Notes: generated by a model not told the origin, from the letters alone. DNA of 64,000 nucleotides from Microbacterium sp. JZ31 (GCF_016805985.1 NZ_CP017661.1:2542001-2606000), one strand, 5' to 3'; shown: positions 37,001 through 45,057, numbered from the stretch's first letter. Made by a program: numbers and translations.

Positions 37001-37874
37001 ACTGCGCGAGCGTCTTGTAGGTCGTGGAGCCGGCGGCGGTCTCGGCCAGGGACAGCCACACCGCGTCGACGGGCTGACCGTCGGCGAAGCGCACGGCCGC
37101 CGAGAGCTCGTACGTGACGCCGGACTGCAGCTCGCCGCTCACGTCGTGGCCGATGCCCGACCCCTGGCTCGTGCGCCCGGTGACGATGGCCGCCTGGGCG
37201 CCGCCGTGCGTGATGCCGGTCAGCGCCACGGTGGGGGCGCCCGAACCGGAGTCGCGCGGCGCCCAGCCGTCGAGGCCCGACTCGAAGTCGCTGTCGAGGA
37301 TCACGGTGCCGGGCTCGGGGCCGCCGGAGGGCGGCGTGAGGTCCTCGGTCGTGATCGTGAGGTCGTCGAGCAGGTACGTGTAGGCGGCGACCCCCGGGAT
37401 GTCGGCCGTGCCGATGTAGAGCTGGTGGGTCTTCGCGGGATCGGTCGGCTCGTACGTCGCGGTGAGCGTCGTCCACTCCGTCGCGGTGACCGTGGCGTTG
37501 CCGCCCCACTGATAATCGGGCTTGAGGACGAATCGGGCCTGCGTGTCCGGCGTGCCGTCCGCGAGCTTCACCTTGACCGAGACCGTGTAGCGATTGCCGG
37601 CCGTGAAGGCGCCGGCGGGCGACTGGATGCCGGTGAAGTCGTTCGCGCGGTCGCTCACCTGCAGCGCGAGGCCGTTCCCGTCCGGAACGTACGACAGGGT
37701 GTCGGCGCCGCCGCCGGACGGGCTCCAGCTGCCGAGGCCGCGGTCGTCGAAGTCGATGGTCTCGACCGCCGGTGTCGCCGCCACGGCGGGCGCCGCCACG
37801 GCGCCTCCCGCGACGACGAGTGCGATCGTGCCCGTGAGGGCGCTGAGGGCTGTCAAGAGCCGGAACCTGCGCAT
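34011..37874 (-). CDS. Secreted multidomain GH10 endo-1,4-beta-xylanase
   Basis: 1287 residues. Sec signal peptide 1-33 (basic start, hydrophobic core, A-V-A-A). Two carbohydrate-binding modules of the CBM22/4_9 type at about 37-170 and 191-340. GH10 catalytic domain at about 355-680 with substrate-site segments H-F-N-Q-V-T-P-E-N-H-M-K and V-L-V-W-H-S-Q-T-P-A-W; acid/base E493 (F-D-V-V-N-E) and nucleophile E611 (V-T-E-F-D). A CBM9 module at about 835-1010. An Ig-like domain at about 1030-1110. Two C-terminal repeats of about 80 residues share Y-Q-W-L-x-D-G-K and A-D-K-G-H-R-I. No sortase motif is seen; the repeats may mediate wall retention. It degrades xylan outside the cell. AAAGGAGCG precedes ATG 37874. 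It lies between cysS and ispDF, normally neighbours. Confidence 0.94.
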   Translation of the reverse strand: MRRFRLLTALSALTGTIALVVAGGAVAAPAVAATPAVETIDFDDRGLGSWSPSGGGADTLSYVPDGNGLALQVSDRANDFTGIQSPAGAFTAGNRYTVSVKVKLADGTPDTQARFVLKPDYQWGGNATVTATEWTTLTATYEPTDPAKTHQLYIGTADIPGVAAYTYLLDDLTITTEDLTPPSGGPEPGTVILDSDFESGLDGWAPRDSGSGAPTVALTGITHGGAQAAIVTGRTSQGSGIGHDVSGELQSGVTYELSAAVRFADGQPVDAVWLSLAETAAGSTTYKTLAQFEGITSTGWTQVSAKFNATDAESALLYFETNYNGTNTSDFLIDDVVVKVPAPAVVEDLPPLHGTTDFPVGVAIDARETSGAASELVRRHFNQVTPENHMKPDAWYDAERNFRIHPDAAALMDFARDNDLGLYGHVLVWHSQTPAWFFQDDAGLPLGTDEAAKQVLRERMRTHIFAVAETLAADYGAFGSDTNPLTAFDVVNEVVSDSGEFADGLRRSEWYRILGEEYIDLAFRYADEAFNHEFAAAGSDRPVTLFINDYNTEQDGKQGRYAALVDRLLARDVPIDGVGHQFHVSLAMPVSALAGALDRFEGLGLQQAVTEFDVTTGTPVTQALLVEQGYYYRDAFAVFREHDLFSATVWGLTDGRSWRDSSGDPLLFDDDLKAKPAYYGAAGGELPARLRAADVFGGAAPTDPASPEWQRLPLHELDGGGAFQARWEAGTLAVLVDVPGGDAATEVVLQVGEATYTVRGDGSGDVPVDADVTDAGVRLTAHLPLDDPAEGDTIDFDVRVTGGGAWNSPGVLGTLTLVEPLAYLEVVGTPSAPTIDGAVDDGLWEAANAVTTDVQVEGSGGATATVRTLWKDELLYVLAEVTDAQIDVTGADPWIQDSVEIYVDPGNAKNGAYRYDDTQIRISAANAVSFGTGDEAYQQARVTSRTSTVEGGYVVEAAISLLEYGGEGTFHGLDFQVNDATDGARTGIRNWADPTGRGYQSTGHWGVGQLVAAPEPTPVDTTLAVANATARYGTEATLSAKVAPAGATGTVSFRLGEKVLCTAEVEAGVATCRANAPVPGTYTVKAAYAGDAGHNASSAAFTLSVAKGALTEAPTPTISGTVKVGGKLTADAGTWAPAPVTLAYQWLSDGKRIPGATKPTYVVRGADKGHRISVTVTGSRAHYETVAKTSAATAEVAAGTFSAPTPRIWGWAKAGKVLLAWPGVWSPRPAEVSYQWLRDGKAIKGATAALYRVGSADKGHRITVRVTGSAPGYETLTRTSGSVRIAR

Positions 37875-37913
37875 GGCGCTCCTTTGCGCTGCGAGAATGT
37901 TGCGAAGGCCACC

Positions 37914-37952
37914 ATATTCACCCGGCGGGGGGAATTTCGCAATCGTTTTACA
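37914..37952 (-). promoter_or_regulatory. Xylanase promoter with LacI-type operator
   Basis: On the minus strand: -35 TTGCGA (37942-37937), a 17-base spacer, -10 GAATAT (37919-37914). The 16-mer TGTAAAACGATTGCGA (37952-37937) resembles the A-A-x-C-G-x-T-T core of LacI-family operators and overlaps the -35. Sugar-responsive repression is inferred; no LacI gene lies in this window. Confidence 0.5.
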
Positions 37953-38023
37953 TGACCGTTATCGAGCGACCCGATGGACTCATTGAGCGCCCGTGCCGCC
38001 GAGCCGGTCGGCGCCCTCCAGGC

Positions 38024-39220
38024 TCAGGCGGGACGGATCAGCGCGACCGCGAACGCCTGCACGCCGTCGCCCGCGCCCGTGAAGCCGAGTCCGTCGGTGG
38101 TGGTGGCGGCCAGCGACACGGGCGAGCCGCCCAGCGCCGCCGACAGCGCCGCCTCCGCCTCCGCACGACGGGGCGCGAACCTCGGGCGGTTCGACTGGAA
38201 CTGCACCCCGACGTTCACCACGGCCCAGCCGGCCTCGCCGAGCAGCTCCCGCGTGCGCGCCAGGAACGTATCGGCGTGCGCGCCGGCGAACTCCGGGCGC
38301 GAGGTGCCGAAGTGCGTGCCGATGTCCCCCAGGCCCGCGGCCGACAGCAGCGCGTCCACGATCGCGTGGGCGACCGCGTCGCCGTCCGAGTGCCCCGACA
38401 GCGCGGGCTCGCCGGGCCATTCGAGACCCGCGAGCCAGAGGGATCCGTCACCGCCGAACGCGTGCACGTCGGTGCCGATCCCGACCCGCGGCATTCCGTG
38501 CCCCGCCGACGCGGCCGGCACGGCCGGTACGGGGGTCGTGAGCCCGCGCGCGCGATCCAGGTCGGCCGGCGTCGTGATCTTGAACGCGAGCGGATCGCCC
38601 TCGACGATCGCGACGCGATGCCCCGCCGCCGCCACGAGCGCGGCGTCGTCCGTGTACTCCTCGGCGGCGACCGCGTAGGAGGTCTCCAGCACGTCGCGCC
38701 GGAAGCCCTGCGGTGTCTGCGCGGCCGCGAGCTGCGAGCGGTCGACGGCCTCCACGATCCGCTCCCCCTCGACGCGCTTGATCGTGTCGATCACGGCCAG
38801 CGCGGGCACGACGCCCCACCCGGTGCGGTCGACGGCGCCGATCACGCGCGCGAACACGTCCGGGGGCGTGAGCGCTCGCGCGGCGTCGTGCACGAGCACG
38901 ACCTCGACCGACGGCCACAGCGCCGCGATGCCGGCGGCGACGGAGCCCTGGCGCGTGGCTCCGCCGGTGACGACCGAGACGAGATCGGCGCGAGCACCCG
39001 CGGCCTCGCGCGCGTCGGTCAGGGCCTCTCCCTCACGCCCCGCGGGCGCGACGATCACGACCTGCGCCTCCGGTGCCGAGAAGACGCCGCGCAGGGCATG
39101 CCGCAGGATCGTGTGCCCGCCGATGCCGACGAACGCCTTCGGCGCATCCTGGCCCAGACGCGTGCCCGATCCGGCCGCCACGACGATGACGCCGACGCGC
39201 GGCGAGGGGGTGAGAGTCAC
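38024..39220 (-). CDS. ispDF: Bifunctional IspD-IspF of the MEP isoprenoid pathway
   Basis: 398 residues from GTG 39220. The N-terminal half is 2-C-methyl-D-erythritol 4-phosphate cytidylyltransferase: [27 protein letters not shown] and A-A-A-Q-T-P-Q-G-F. The C-terminal half, from about residue 245, is 2-C-methyl-D-erythritol 2,4-cyclodiphosphate synthase: G-I-G-T-D-V-H-A-F with metal ligands D and [13 protein letters not shown] and [12 protein letters not shown]. Fusion of these two nonconsecutive enzymes is known in several bacteria. The upstream carD terminator leaves only partial readthrough. A longer frame start at 39283 lies inside that terminator and is rejected. Confidence 0.95.
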   Translation of the reverse strand: MTLTPSPRVGVIVVAAGSGTRLGQDAPKAFVGIGGHTILRHALRGVFSAPEAQVVIVAPAGREGEALTDAREAAGARADLVSVVTGGATRQGSVAAGIAALWPSVEVVLVHDAARALTPPDVFARVIGAVDRTGWGVVPALAVIDTIKRVEGERIVEAVDRSQLAAAQTPQGFRRDVLETSYAVAAEEYTDDAALVAAAGHRVAIVEGDPLAFKITTPADLDRARGLTTPVPAVPAASAGHGMPRVGIGTDVHAFGGDGSLWLAGLEWPGEPALSGHSDGDAVAHAIVDALLSAAGLGDIGTHFGTSRPEFAGAHADTFLARTRELLGEAGWAVVNVGVQFQSNRPRFAPRRAEAEAALSAALGGSPVSLAATTTDGLGFTGAGDGVQAFAVALIRPA

Positions 39221-39252
39221 CCCTCCAACGTACCCACGCTCCGCGCACGCGA

Positions 39253-39280
39253 AAACGCCCCGCCATTCGGCGGGGCGTTT
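39253..39280 (-). terminator. Terminator between carD and ispDF
   Basis: A 12-bp stem (39253-39264 with 39269-39280) with a 4-base loop, followed on the minus strand by a short T run. It lies 11 bases after the carD stop and 33 bases before the ispDF start. Confidence 0.78.
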
Positions 39281-39290
39281 CACACGCGAA

Positions 39291-39773
39291 TCAGGAAGCC
39301 AGCACCTCGTCGAGGACCGACGCGGCCTTCTCCTCGTCGGTCTTCTCCGCGAGCGCGAGCTCGGAGATCAGGATCTGACGGGCCTTGGCGAGCATGCGCT
39401 TCTCGCCGGCCGACAGGCCGCGGTCCTGGTCACGGCGCCACAGGTCGCGGACGACCTCGCTGACCTTGATCACATCGCCAGAGGCGAGCTTCTCAAGATT
39501 CGCCTTGTAGCGGCGCGACCAGTTGGTCGGCTCTTCCGTGAAGGGGGCGCGCAGCACCTCGAAGACCTTGTCCAGACCCTCCTGGCCGATGACGTCGCGA
39601 ACGCCGACGAGGTCGACGTTCTCGGCGGGCACCTCGATGACGAGGTCACCCTGGGTGACGTTCAGCTTGAGGTAGACCTTCTCTTCGCCCTTGATGACGC
39701 GGGTCTTGACTTCGGTGATGGTGGCCGCACCGTGGTGGGGGTAGACGACCGTTTCGCCAACCTCGAAAAGCAT
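39291..39773 (-). CDS. carD: CarD-family RNA polymerase-binding regulator
   Basis: 160 residues. The N-terminal RNA polymerase interaction domain (Tudor-like) begins [17 protein letters not shown]. The C-terminal helical DNA-binding domain includes the conserved tryptophan of N-W-S-R-R-Y-K-A-N that wedges into the upstream edge of the open promoter, then R-D-L-W-R-R-D. CarD stabilises open complexes, notably at rRNA promoters, and is essential in mycobacteria (established knowledge). GAAAGGA precedes ATG 39773. The order carD then ispDF is standard for actinobacteria. Confidence 0.96.
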   Translation of the reverse strand: MLFEVGETVVYPHHGAATITEVKTRVIKGEEKVYLKLNVTQGDLVIEVPAENVDLVGVRDVIGQEGLDKVFEVLRAPFTEEPTNWSRRYKANLEKLASGDVIKVSEVVRDLWRRDQDRGLSAGEKRMLAKARQILISELALAEKTDEEKAASVLDEVLAS

Positions 39774-39933
39774 AGAATTGTGTCCTTTCGGCGACTTCCA
39801 GGATACCACAGCGCCGTATGCACTAAGGTTCGCGGGCCCCGATCGGCGGGAGCGACACGCCTGTTCCCCGCAGTTCGCGGGCGCGTCCGCATGCCCCTTC
39901 GGGCGGGCATCGGGCGGCACGGACGCGACCCCC

Positions 39934-39939
39934 TAGAAT
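39934..39939 (+). promoter_or_regulatory. -10 element TAGAAT before the lipoprotein gene
   Basis: TAGAAT lies 48 bases before GTG 39988, close to the actinobacterial consensus. No clear -35 was found 17 bases upstream. Confidence 0.5.
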
Positions 39940-39987
39940 GGCTCGCAGGGCCCGCAGCTCGGCGGGACCGCACGACCTGGAGGTTCC

Positions 39988-40524
39988 GTGAACTCCCGCA
40001 TTCTCGCGTCGCTCTCGCTCGGCGCCGTCGTCCTCCTCAGCGCCACCGGCTGCGCGTCGCTGACGCACCAGGCGACCACGATCCAGTACTCGCCGTCGGA
40101 CGGCGTGAACGTGCCGGAGCCCGACGGTGGGGCCGCGCCGATCCAGGTCCGCAACGCCGTCATCATCACGGACGCGCAGGGCACGGACGGCAACCTGGCC
40201 GCGGCGCTCGTGAACGACACGGAGGAGTCGGCGACGCTCAACCTCGAGTGGGGCGAGCAGACAGCCACCGTGCGCGTGCCCGCGGGCGAGACCATCAGCC
40301 TCGGCAGCGGCGACGACGAGCCGCTGCTGCTCGAGGGCATCGACACCGAGGCCGGCGCGACCCTGCCGCTCTACTTCCAGTCGGGCGACTCCGAGGGCGT
40401 CATCGCCGAGGTGCCCGTGCTCGACGGCTGCCTCGAGCACTTCGCCGACCTGGTGCCCGGCGGCGGGCAGAGCGACTGCTCGCACCTGGAGCACACGGAG
40501 GCCCCGGAGGAGGGCGGCCACTGA
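39988..40524 (+). CDS. Putative lipoprotein of unknown function
   Basis: 178 residues. A lipoprotein signal peptide is clear: N-S-R start, hydrophobic core, and lipobox L-S-A-T-G-C with lipidation Cys at position 22. The mature part is acidic, with V-R-N-A-V-I-I-T-D-A-Q-G-T-D-G-N-L-A-A-A-L-V-N-D resembling the immunoglobulin-like fold of actinobacterial phosphate/copper-associated lipoproteins, but no family can be named. Two Cys near the C-terminus (D-G-C-L-E-H and S-D-C-S-H) may form a disulfide. TGGAGG precedes GTG 39988. It converges on regX3, separated by a terminator with a 21-bp stem. Confidence 0.85.
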   Translation: MNSRILASLSLGAVVLLSATGCASLTHQATTIQYSPSDGVNVPEPDGGAAPIQVRNAVIITDAQGTDGNLAAALVNDTEESATLNLEWGEQTATVRVPAGETISLGSGDDEPLLLEGIDTEAGATLPLYFQSGDSEGVIAEVPVLDGCLEHFADLVPGGGQSDCSHLEHTEAPEEGGH

Positions 40525-40540
40525 GCCGCACCCGCAGACA

Positions 40541-40586
40541 TACGACGAAGGCCGCGAGGATCGGAATCCTCGCGGCCTTCGTCGTA
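40541..40586. terminator. Bidirectional terminator between the lipoprotein gene and regX3
   Basis: A 21-bp perfect stem (40541-40561 with 40566-40586) with a CGGA loop, between convergent genes. Confidence 0.9.
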
Positions 40587-40592
40587 CCCGGC

Positions 40593-41276
40593 TCAGCCCT
40601 CGAAGCGGTAGCCGAGACCGCGCACCGTGACGAGCATCACGGGCTCGCTCGGCACCAGCTCGATGCGCGAGCGGATGCGCTTGATGTGCACGTCGAGCGT
40701 CTTGGTGTCGCCGAAGTAGTCACTGCCCCACACGCGGTCGATCAGCTGCCCGCGCGTCAGCACGCGGCCCGCGTTGCGCATCAGCACTTCGAGCAGCTCG
40801 AACTCCTTGAGGGGCATGTTGATCTGCTGGCCGTCGACCGCGACCGTGTGGCGGTCGACGTCGAGCGTCACGCGCCCGCCTTCGAGCACGCGCTCGTCGA
40901 GCTCCGCCTCGGCATCGGCCGTGCGGCGCAGCACGGCGCGCATGCGCGCGAGCAGCTCGCGCGCCGAGTAGGGCTTGGTGACGTAGTCGTCCGCGCCCAG
41001 CTCGAGCCCCACCACGATGTCCACCTCGGAGTCCTTGGCCGTGAGCATGATGATCGGCACGCTCGACGTGGCACGGACCTGGCGGCAGACCTCGGTGCCG
41101 GGCATCCCCGGCAGCATCAGGTCGAGCAGGATCAGGTCGGCGCCCTGCTCGCGGAAGGCGATCAGGGCGGTGGGCCCGTCCTCGGCGATCTCGACCTCGT
41201 AGCCCTCCCTGCGGAGCAGATAGGCGAGGGGTTCGGCCAGGTCGGGCTCGTCCTCGACCAGGAGCACACGCGTCAT
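40593..41276 (-). CDS. regX3: Response regulator RegX3 (phosphate regulon)
   Basis: 227 residues, OmpR/PhoB type. Receiver: acidic residues E8-D9, phosphoacceptor D52 (L-I-L-L-D-L-M-L-P-G), lysine in Y-V-T-K-P-Y. The DNA-binding winged helix carries P-L-K-E-F-E-L-L-E-V-L-M and T-V-R-G-L-G-Y-R-F-E-G. It is the phosphate-limitation activator that binds PHO boxes (known for RegX3/PhoP of actinobacteria). It overlaps senX3 by 4 bases (ATGA). Identification rests on sequence plus the senX3/phoU/gpmA context. Confidence 0.92.
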   Translation of the reverse strand: MTRVLLVEDEPDLAEPLAYLLRREGYEVEIAEDGPTALIAFREQGADLILLDLMLPGMPGTEVCRQVRATSSVPIIMLTAKDSEVDIVVGLELGADDYVTKPYSARELLARMRAVLRRTADAEAELDERVLEGGRVTLDVDRHTVAVDGQQINMPLKEFELLEVLMRNAGRVLTRGQLIDRVWGSDYFGDTKTLDVHIKRIRSRIELVPSEPVMLVTVRGLGYRFEG

Positions 41277-42481
41277 TCGGAGCCTTCCTTCGCGTCCGCC
41301 CCGACCACCGCGGTCTCGGGCTTCCGCTTCTTTCTCTTCTTTGCAGGGGAATCGATCACGGGCGCCTCGCTCAGCGGCAGGCGCACGGTGAAGGTCGAGC
41401 CTCGGTCGGGCTGCGACCAGAGCTTGATCTCGCCGCCGTGCCGGGCGACGGCGTGCTTGACGATCGACAGACCGAGGCCCGATCCGCCCGTCCGGCGCGA
41501 GCGCGCCTGATCCGCGCGGTAGAAGCGCTCGAACACGCGCTGCTGATCGGCCTCGGCGATGCCGATGCCCTGATCCGTCACGGCGATCTCGACGGCCCCC
41601 GCCGCCGCCCGCACGCCGACGCCGACGCGCGACCCGCGGGGCGAGTACGCGATCGCGTTGGCGATCAGGTTGCCGATCGCCTCCTTCAGGATCTGCGTGT
41701 CGCCGCGCACGTACAGCCCGCGGTCGCCGCCGCGGGCGAGATCCACTCCGGCCGAGTCGGCCTGCACCGCGTGGGCCTCGATCGCGGACGTGATGACCTC
41801 GTCGATCGCGACGTCGCCCACCGAGGTGAGCTCCTCGGCCGCCTGCAGCCGCGAGAGGTTCATGATGCGGCCCGTCAGACGCCCCAGGCGATCGGCCTCG
41901 GCCGACAGGCGCGCGGTGAACGCCCGCACCTGCGCGGGGTCGTCGGCCGCGAGCTCGATCGCCTCGGCCAGCAGCGTGACGGCCCCCACGGGGGTCTTCA
42001 GCTCGTGGCTCGTGTTGGCGATGAAGTCGTGCCGCATCTGCTCGAGACGCTCCTGCTCCGACAGGTCGCGCACGATCAGCAGCGTGTGGCGCTCGTTGAC
42101 GCGGATGGCCCGCCCCGACACCAGGCGCGAGTCGGACGACATGCCGCCGCGCACCAGGCGCAGGTTCGCCGTCTCGGTCGCGCCCGAGCGCGCGGCGCGG
42201 ACGAGGTCGCGCAGTCCGGTGTGCTCGAGGGGCGCGTCCTTCTCGATGCCGAGCCACGGCGCGGTGGGCGAGATGGCCGCGACGAGACCGGATGCGTCGA
42301 CGACCGCGGCGGGGTCGTCCATCGCGTCCAGGACCGCCGTCATGCCGGGCGGCACCGCGCCTTCCGCCTCCCGCACCGCGCGCTCCCGCGCACGGATCGC
42401 CGCGAAGACGATGAGGCACGCTGCGACGCCGATGACCGCTCCGAGAAGCAGAGCGAGCAGCGCAAGCTGCGTGGACTCCAT
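41273..42481 (-). CDS. senX3: Sensor histidine kinase SenX3
   Basis: 402 residues. One clear N-terminal transmembrane helix (about 6-29); a PAS-like domain (about 45-140, A-V-L-D-A-M-D-D-P-A-A-V-V-D); DHp with phosphoacceptor H159 (N-T-S-H-E-L-K-T-P-V-G-A-V); ATPase domain with N-L-I-A-N-A-I-A-Y, D-Q-G-I-G-I and G-G-S-G-L-G-L-S-I-V. It phosphorylates RegX3 when phosphate is scarce, with PhoU and the Pst transporter setting its activity. TACTCT lies 6 bases before ATG 42481, suggesting a leaderless transcript. It diverges from phoU across a PHO-box-like repeat. Confidence 0.93.
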   Translation of the reverse strand: MESTQLALLALLLGAVIGVAACLIVFAAIRARERAVREAEGAVPPGMTAVLDAMDDPAAVVDASGLVAAISPTAPWLGIEKDAPLEHTGLRDLVRAARSGATETANLRLVRGGMSSDSRLVSGRAIRVNERHTLLIVRDLSEQERLEQMRHDFIANTSHELKTPVGAVTLLAEAIELAADDPAQVRAFTARLSAEADRLGRLTGRIMNLSRLQAAEELTSVGDVAIDEVITSAIEAHAVQADSAGVDLARGGDRGLYVRGDTQILKEAIGNLIANAIAYSPRGSRVGVGVRAAAGAVEIAVTDQGIGIAEADQQRVFERFYRADQARSRRTGGSGLGLSIVKHAVARHGGEIKLWSQPDRGSTFTVRLPLSEAPVIDSPAKKRKKRKPETAVVGADAKEGSE

Positions 42482-42553
42482 GTCACCAGAGTAAAGTCAT
42501 GGCGAACACCGAGTCGGACGTATCGGCTCCTGGCCGGGGACGCGCCGGGAACT

Positions 42554-42597
42554 GTTAACCGTTGCGGCACCAGTCGTTCACCGGCGCTCACGACAAT
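42554..42597 (+). promoter_or_regulatory. PHO-box-like direct repeats and phoU promoter
   Basis: Units on an exact 11-base period: GTTAACC (42554), CGGCACC (42565), GTTCACC (42576) and the degenerate CTCACGA (42587). The third is a perfect match to the actinobacterial PHO-box core GTTCACC. GACAAT (42592-42597) is a -10 candidate for phoU. The position suits RegX3 control of phoU and possibly of senX3-regX3. Confidence 0.72.
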
Positions 42598-42665
42598 CGC
42601 GTCAGAGCGTGCTCAGCGGCCGGCGGCCGCGAGAACGCCCCCGCGACACAGACGAAAGGTCCACG

Positions 42666-43349
42666 ATGCGCGAAGTCTTCCACCAGTCTCTCGAGGACGT
42701 GCAGTCCCGGCTCGTCGAGATCGCCGAGCTCGTCACGATCGCCATCGACAAGGCGACGCGAGCGTTCGGCAGCGGTGACGTCACGTTGGCCGAAGAGGTC
42801 ATCGCCGACGACCGCCTGATCGACGAGCGTGCGCTCGCCCTCGACGAGCTGGCGATCGAGATCCTCGCGATGCAGCAGCCGGTGGCGCGCGATCTGCGCA
42901 TCGTCGTCACGGCGCTGCGCGTGAGCGCATCGCTCGAGCGGATGGGCGACATGGCCGAGCACATCGCCCAGCTCGCCCGCACGCGCTACCCCGACCGCGC
43001 CATCCCGAAGGGCCTGAAGGGCACCTTCACCCGGATGGGCGAGCTCGACGTGCAGGTGGCGCGCGCGCTCACGGAGCTGCTGCGCACACAGGATGTCGCG
43101 ATCGCCGACCACATCCGCAACAGCGACGACGACATCGACGAGCTGCACGCCAGCGTGTTCGAGAAGGTGCTCAGCGACAGCTGGCAGGGCGAGGCCGGCG
43201 CGACCGTCGACGCGACCCTGGCGAGCCGCTACCACGAGCGCTTCGCCGACCACGCGGTCTCGATCGCGAAGAAGATGATCTACCTCGGCACGGGCGACTG
43301 GACCGGCCTGGAGCACGGCGTACCCGACGTGCACGTCCCCGAGGTCTGA
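42666..43349 (+). CDS. phoU: Phosphate signalling protein PhoU
   Basis: 227 residues, two three-helix-bundle repeats. Metal-cluster motifs of the family are seen: E-V-I-A-D-D-R-L-I-D-E in the first repeat and I-R-N-S-D-D-D-I-D-E-L in the second, with R-M-G-D-M-A-E-H-I. PhoU links the Pst transporter to SenX3 and keeps the kinase inactive when phosphate is plentiful (established). Start ATG 42666. A PHO-box-like repeat is 70-110 bases upstream. It converges on gpmA. Confidence 0.96.
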   Translation: MREVFHQSLEDVQSRLVEIAELVTIAIDKATRAFGSGDVTLAEEVIADDRLIDERALALDELAIEILAMQQPVARDLRIVVTALRVSASLERMGDMAEHIAQLARTRYPDRAIPKGLKGTFTRMGELDVQVARALTELLRTQDVAIADHIRNSDDDIDELHASVFEKVLSDSWQGEAGATVDATLASRYHERFADHAVSIAKKMIYLGTGDWTGLEHGVPDVHVPEV

Positions 43350-43373
43350 TCCCGCTCAGCCCGCAGACGCGAA

Positions 43374-43410
43374 AGAGGCGCCGCCCGGATCCGATCCGGG
43401 CGGCGCCTCT
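43374..43410. terminator. Bidirectional terminator between phoU and gpmA
   Basis: A 17-bp perfect stem (43374-43390 with 43394-43410) around three bases, between convergent genes. Confidence 0.88.
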
Positions 43411-43422
43411 CGTCGTCTGAGG

Positions 43423-44166
43423 TTACTTCTTGCCCTGTGAGGCGACCGCGGCGGCGCCCGCGGCGGCGGCCTCGGGGTCGAGGTAGCGGCTCGTTCCGGT
43501 CGGCTTCATGTCCTCGTCGAGCTCGTACACGAGCGGGATGCCGGTCGGGATGTTCAGCGCGGCGATGTCCTCGTCGCTGATGCCCTCCAGGTGCTTCACG
43601 AGGCCGCGCAGCGAGTTGCCGTGCGCGGCGACGAGCACGGTCTTGCCCGCCTTCAGGTCCGGGACGATCTCGCCCTCCCAGTAGGGCAGCATCCGGTCGA
43701 TCACGATCTTGAGCGACTCGGTGCCGGGGATCTCGCCGTCCATGCCCACGTAGCGCGGGTCGTTCGTCTGGGCGTACTCGTCGGCGGGGTCGATGACGGG
43801 CGGCGGCACGTCGAACGAGCGACGCCACTCCATGAACTTCTCCTCGCCGAACTGCTCGAGGGTCTGGGCCTTGTCCTTGCCCTGCAGGGCGCCGTAGTGG
43901 CGCTCGTTGAGGCGCCAGGAGCGCTTCACCGGGATCCACAGGCGGTCCGCGTGGTCGAGCGCGATGTCCGCGGTCTGGATCGCGCGGCTGAGCACCGACG
44001 TGTGCACGACGTCGGGGAGCACGCCCTGCTCCTTCATCAGCTCGCCGCCGCGCTGGGCCTCCGAGCGGCCGAGCTCCGTGAGCCGGACGTCGACCCATCC
44101 GGTGAAGAGGTTGAGCGAGTTCCACTCGCTCTGGCCGTGTCGCAGCAGGATCAGGGTGTGTGCCAT
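43423..44166 (-). CDS. gpmA: 2,3-bisphosphoglycerate-dependent phosphoglycerate mutase
   Basis: 247 residues. Interconverts 3- and 2-phosphoglycerate in glycolysis and gluconeogenesis. Catalytic H10 lies in [10 protein letters not shown]; the second histidine is in [24 protein letters not shown] is the classical dPGM segment. A 20-residue Ala-rich C-terminal tail is present. It lies next to the phoU-senX3-regX3 group, matching the mycobacterial gpm1-senX3-regX3 linkage. Start ATG 44166. Confidence 0.97.
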   Translation of the reverse strand: MAHTLILLRHGQSEWNSLNLFTGWVDVRLTELGRSEAQRGGELMKEQGVLPDVVHTSVLSRAIQTADIALDHADRLWIPVKRSWRLNERHYGALQGKDKAQTLEQFGEEKFMEWRRSFDVPPPVIDPADEYAQTNDPRYVGMDGEIPGTESLKIVIDRMLPYWEGEIVPDLKAGKTVLVAAHGNSLRGLVKHLEGISDEDIAALNIPTGIPLVYELDEDMKPTGTSRYLDPEAAAAGAAAVASQGKK

Positions 44167-44217
44167 GCGTCCAGCCTAGCCACGCCCGCCCGATCCGATG
44201 CGTGGATGCGGGCACAG

Positions 44218-44223
44218 CAGAAT
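44218..44223 (+). promoter_or_regulatory. Leaderless -10 element CAGAAT
   Basis: CAGAAT ends 6 bases before ATG 44230, without a Shine-Dalgarno. Confidence 0.5.
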
Positions 44224-44229
44224 GGTCGT

Positions 44230-45057
44230 ATGGCGCGTGCTCAGGGTCCCGAGGGGCGCCACACGCGCGGCACGACCGGCACCAACCGCCTGCGCCGCGT
44301 GGATCGCTGGATCGCGCACCTGCCCGAGTTCCGCCGCGCCCCCGATCCGCTCGTCGTCGACCTCGGCTACGGCGCCAACGGCGTCACGACGCTCGAGCTC
44401 GCCGCGCGGCTGCGCGGCGTGCGCGACGACGTCGAGCTGCTCGGCCTCGAGATCGATCCCGAGCGCGTCGCACGGGCGCAGGCGCAGCTCGAGTCCACGC
44501 GCCGCGGGGAGACGGTGTTCGCCGCCGATGCGCGGGTGTCGTTCGCGCGCGGCGGCTTCGAGATCCCGCTCGCCGGCGATCGCCGCCCGGCCGTGATCCG
44601 GGCCTTCAACGTGCTGCGCCAGTACGACGAGCAGGATGTGCGCGGGGCGTGGGACCGGATGACGGCTCGCCTGGCGCCTGGCGGCGTGCTCGTCGAGGGC
44701 ACGTGCGACGAGATCGGCCGCGTGTGCAGCTGGATCGACGTCGCCGCATCCGGCGAGCCGCTGCGCTTCACGGTCTCGCTGCGCCTGGCCGGCCTCGAGC
44801 GGCCGAGCGTCGTCGCCGAGCGCCTGCCGAAGGCGCTCATCCACCGCAACGTGCCGGGCGAGCGGATCCACGATCTCCTGAGCGCCCTCGACCGCGAGTG
44901 GGACCGCGCGGCCGCGCTCGCACCGTTCGGCCCGACCCAGCGCTGGATGGCGGCGGTCGCGGCACTGCGCGCGTCCGGCGTTCCGGTCCTCGGCGGCCGC
45001 GCGCGCTGGCGCCTGGGCGAGCTCACCGTCCCGTGGGACGCGGTGCGGCCGTCCTAG
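44230..45057 (+). CDS. Class I SAM-dependent methyltransferase
   Basis: 275 residues. Motif I is V-V-D-L-G-Y-G-A-N-G-V-T-T-L-E-L and motif II L-L-G-L-E-I-D-P-E-R-V-A; A-V-I-R-A-F-N-V-L-R-Q-Y and L-A-P-G-G-V-L-V-E-G-T correspond to motifs III-IV. The usual acidic D-x-G-x-G is intact except that Tyr replaces the first variable residue. The C-terminal domain (W-R-L-G-E-L-T-V-P-W) is of unknown specificity; a substrate cannot be named. The start follows CAGAAT by 6 bases. It overlaps the convergent FUSC gene by 4 bases. Confidence 0.85.
   Translation: MARAQGPEGRHTRGTTGTNRLRRVDRWIAHLPEFRRAPDPLVVDLGYGANGVTTLELAARLRGVRDDVELLGLEIDPERVARAQAQLESTRRGETVFAADARVSFARGGFEIPLAGDRRPAVIRAFNVLRQYDEQDVRGAWDRMTARLAPGGVLVEGTCDEIGRVCSWIDVAASGEPLRFTVSLRLAGLERPSVVAERLPKALIHRNVPGERIHDLLSALDREWDRAAALAPFGPTQRWMAAVAALRASGVPVLGGRARWRLGELTVPWDAVRPS

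Noticed and set aside
34008..37955. A plus-strand open frame of about 1300 codons opposite the xylanase gene.
   Set aside because: No recognisable domain and no start context; the minus strand encodes a complete GH10 enzyme with signal peptide and catalytic residues.
39220..39283. A longer ispDF start at 39283.
   Set aside because: It would place the start codon inside the carD terminator hairpin; the added residues are not part of IspD.
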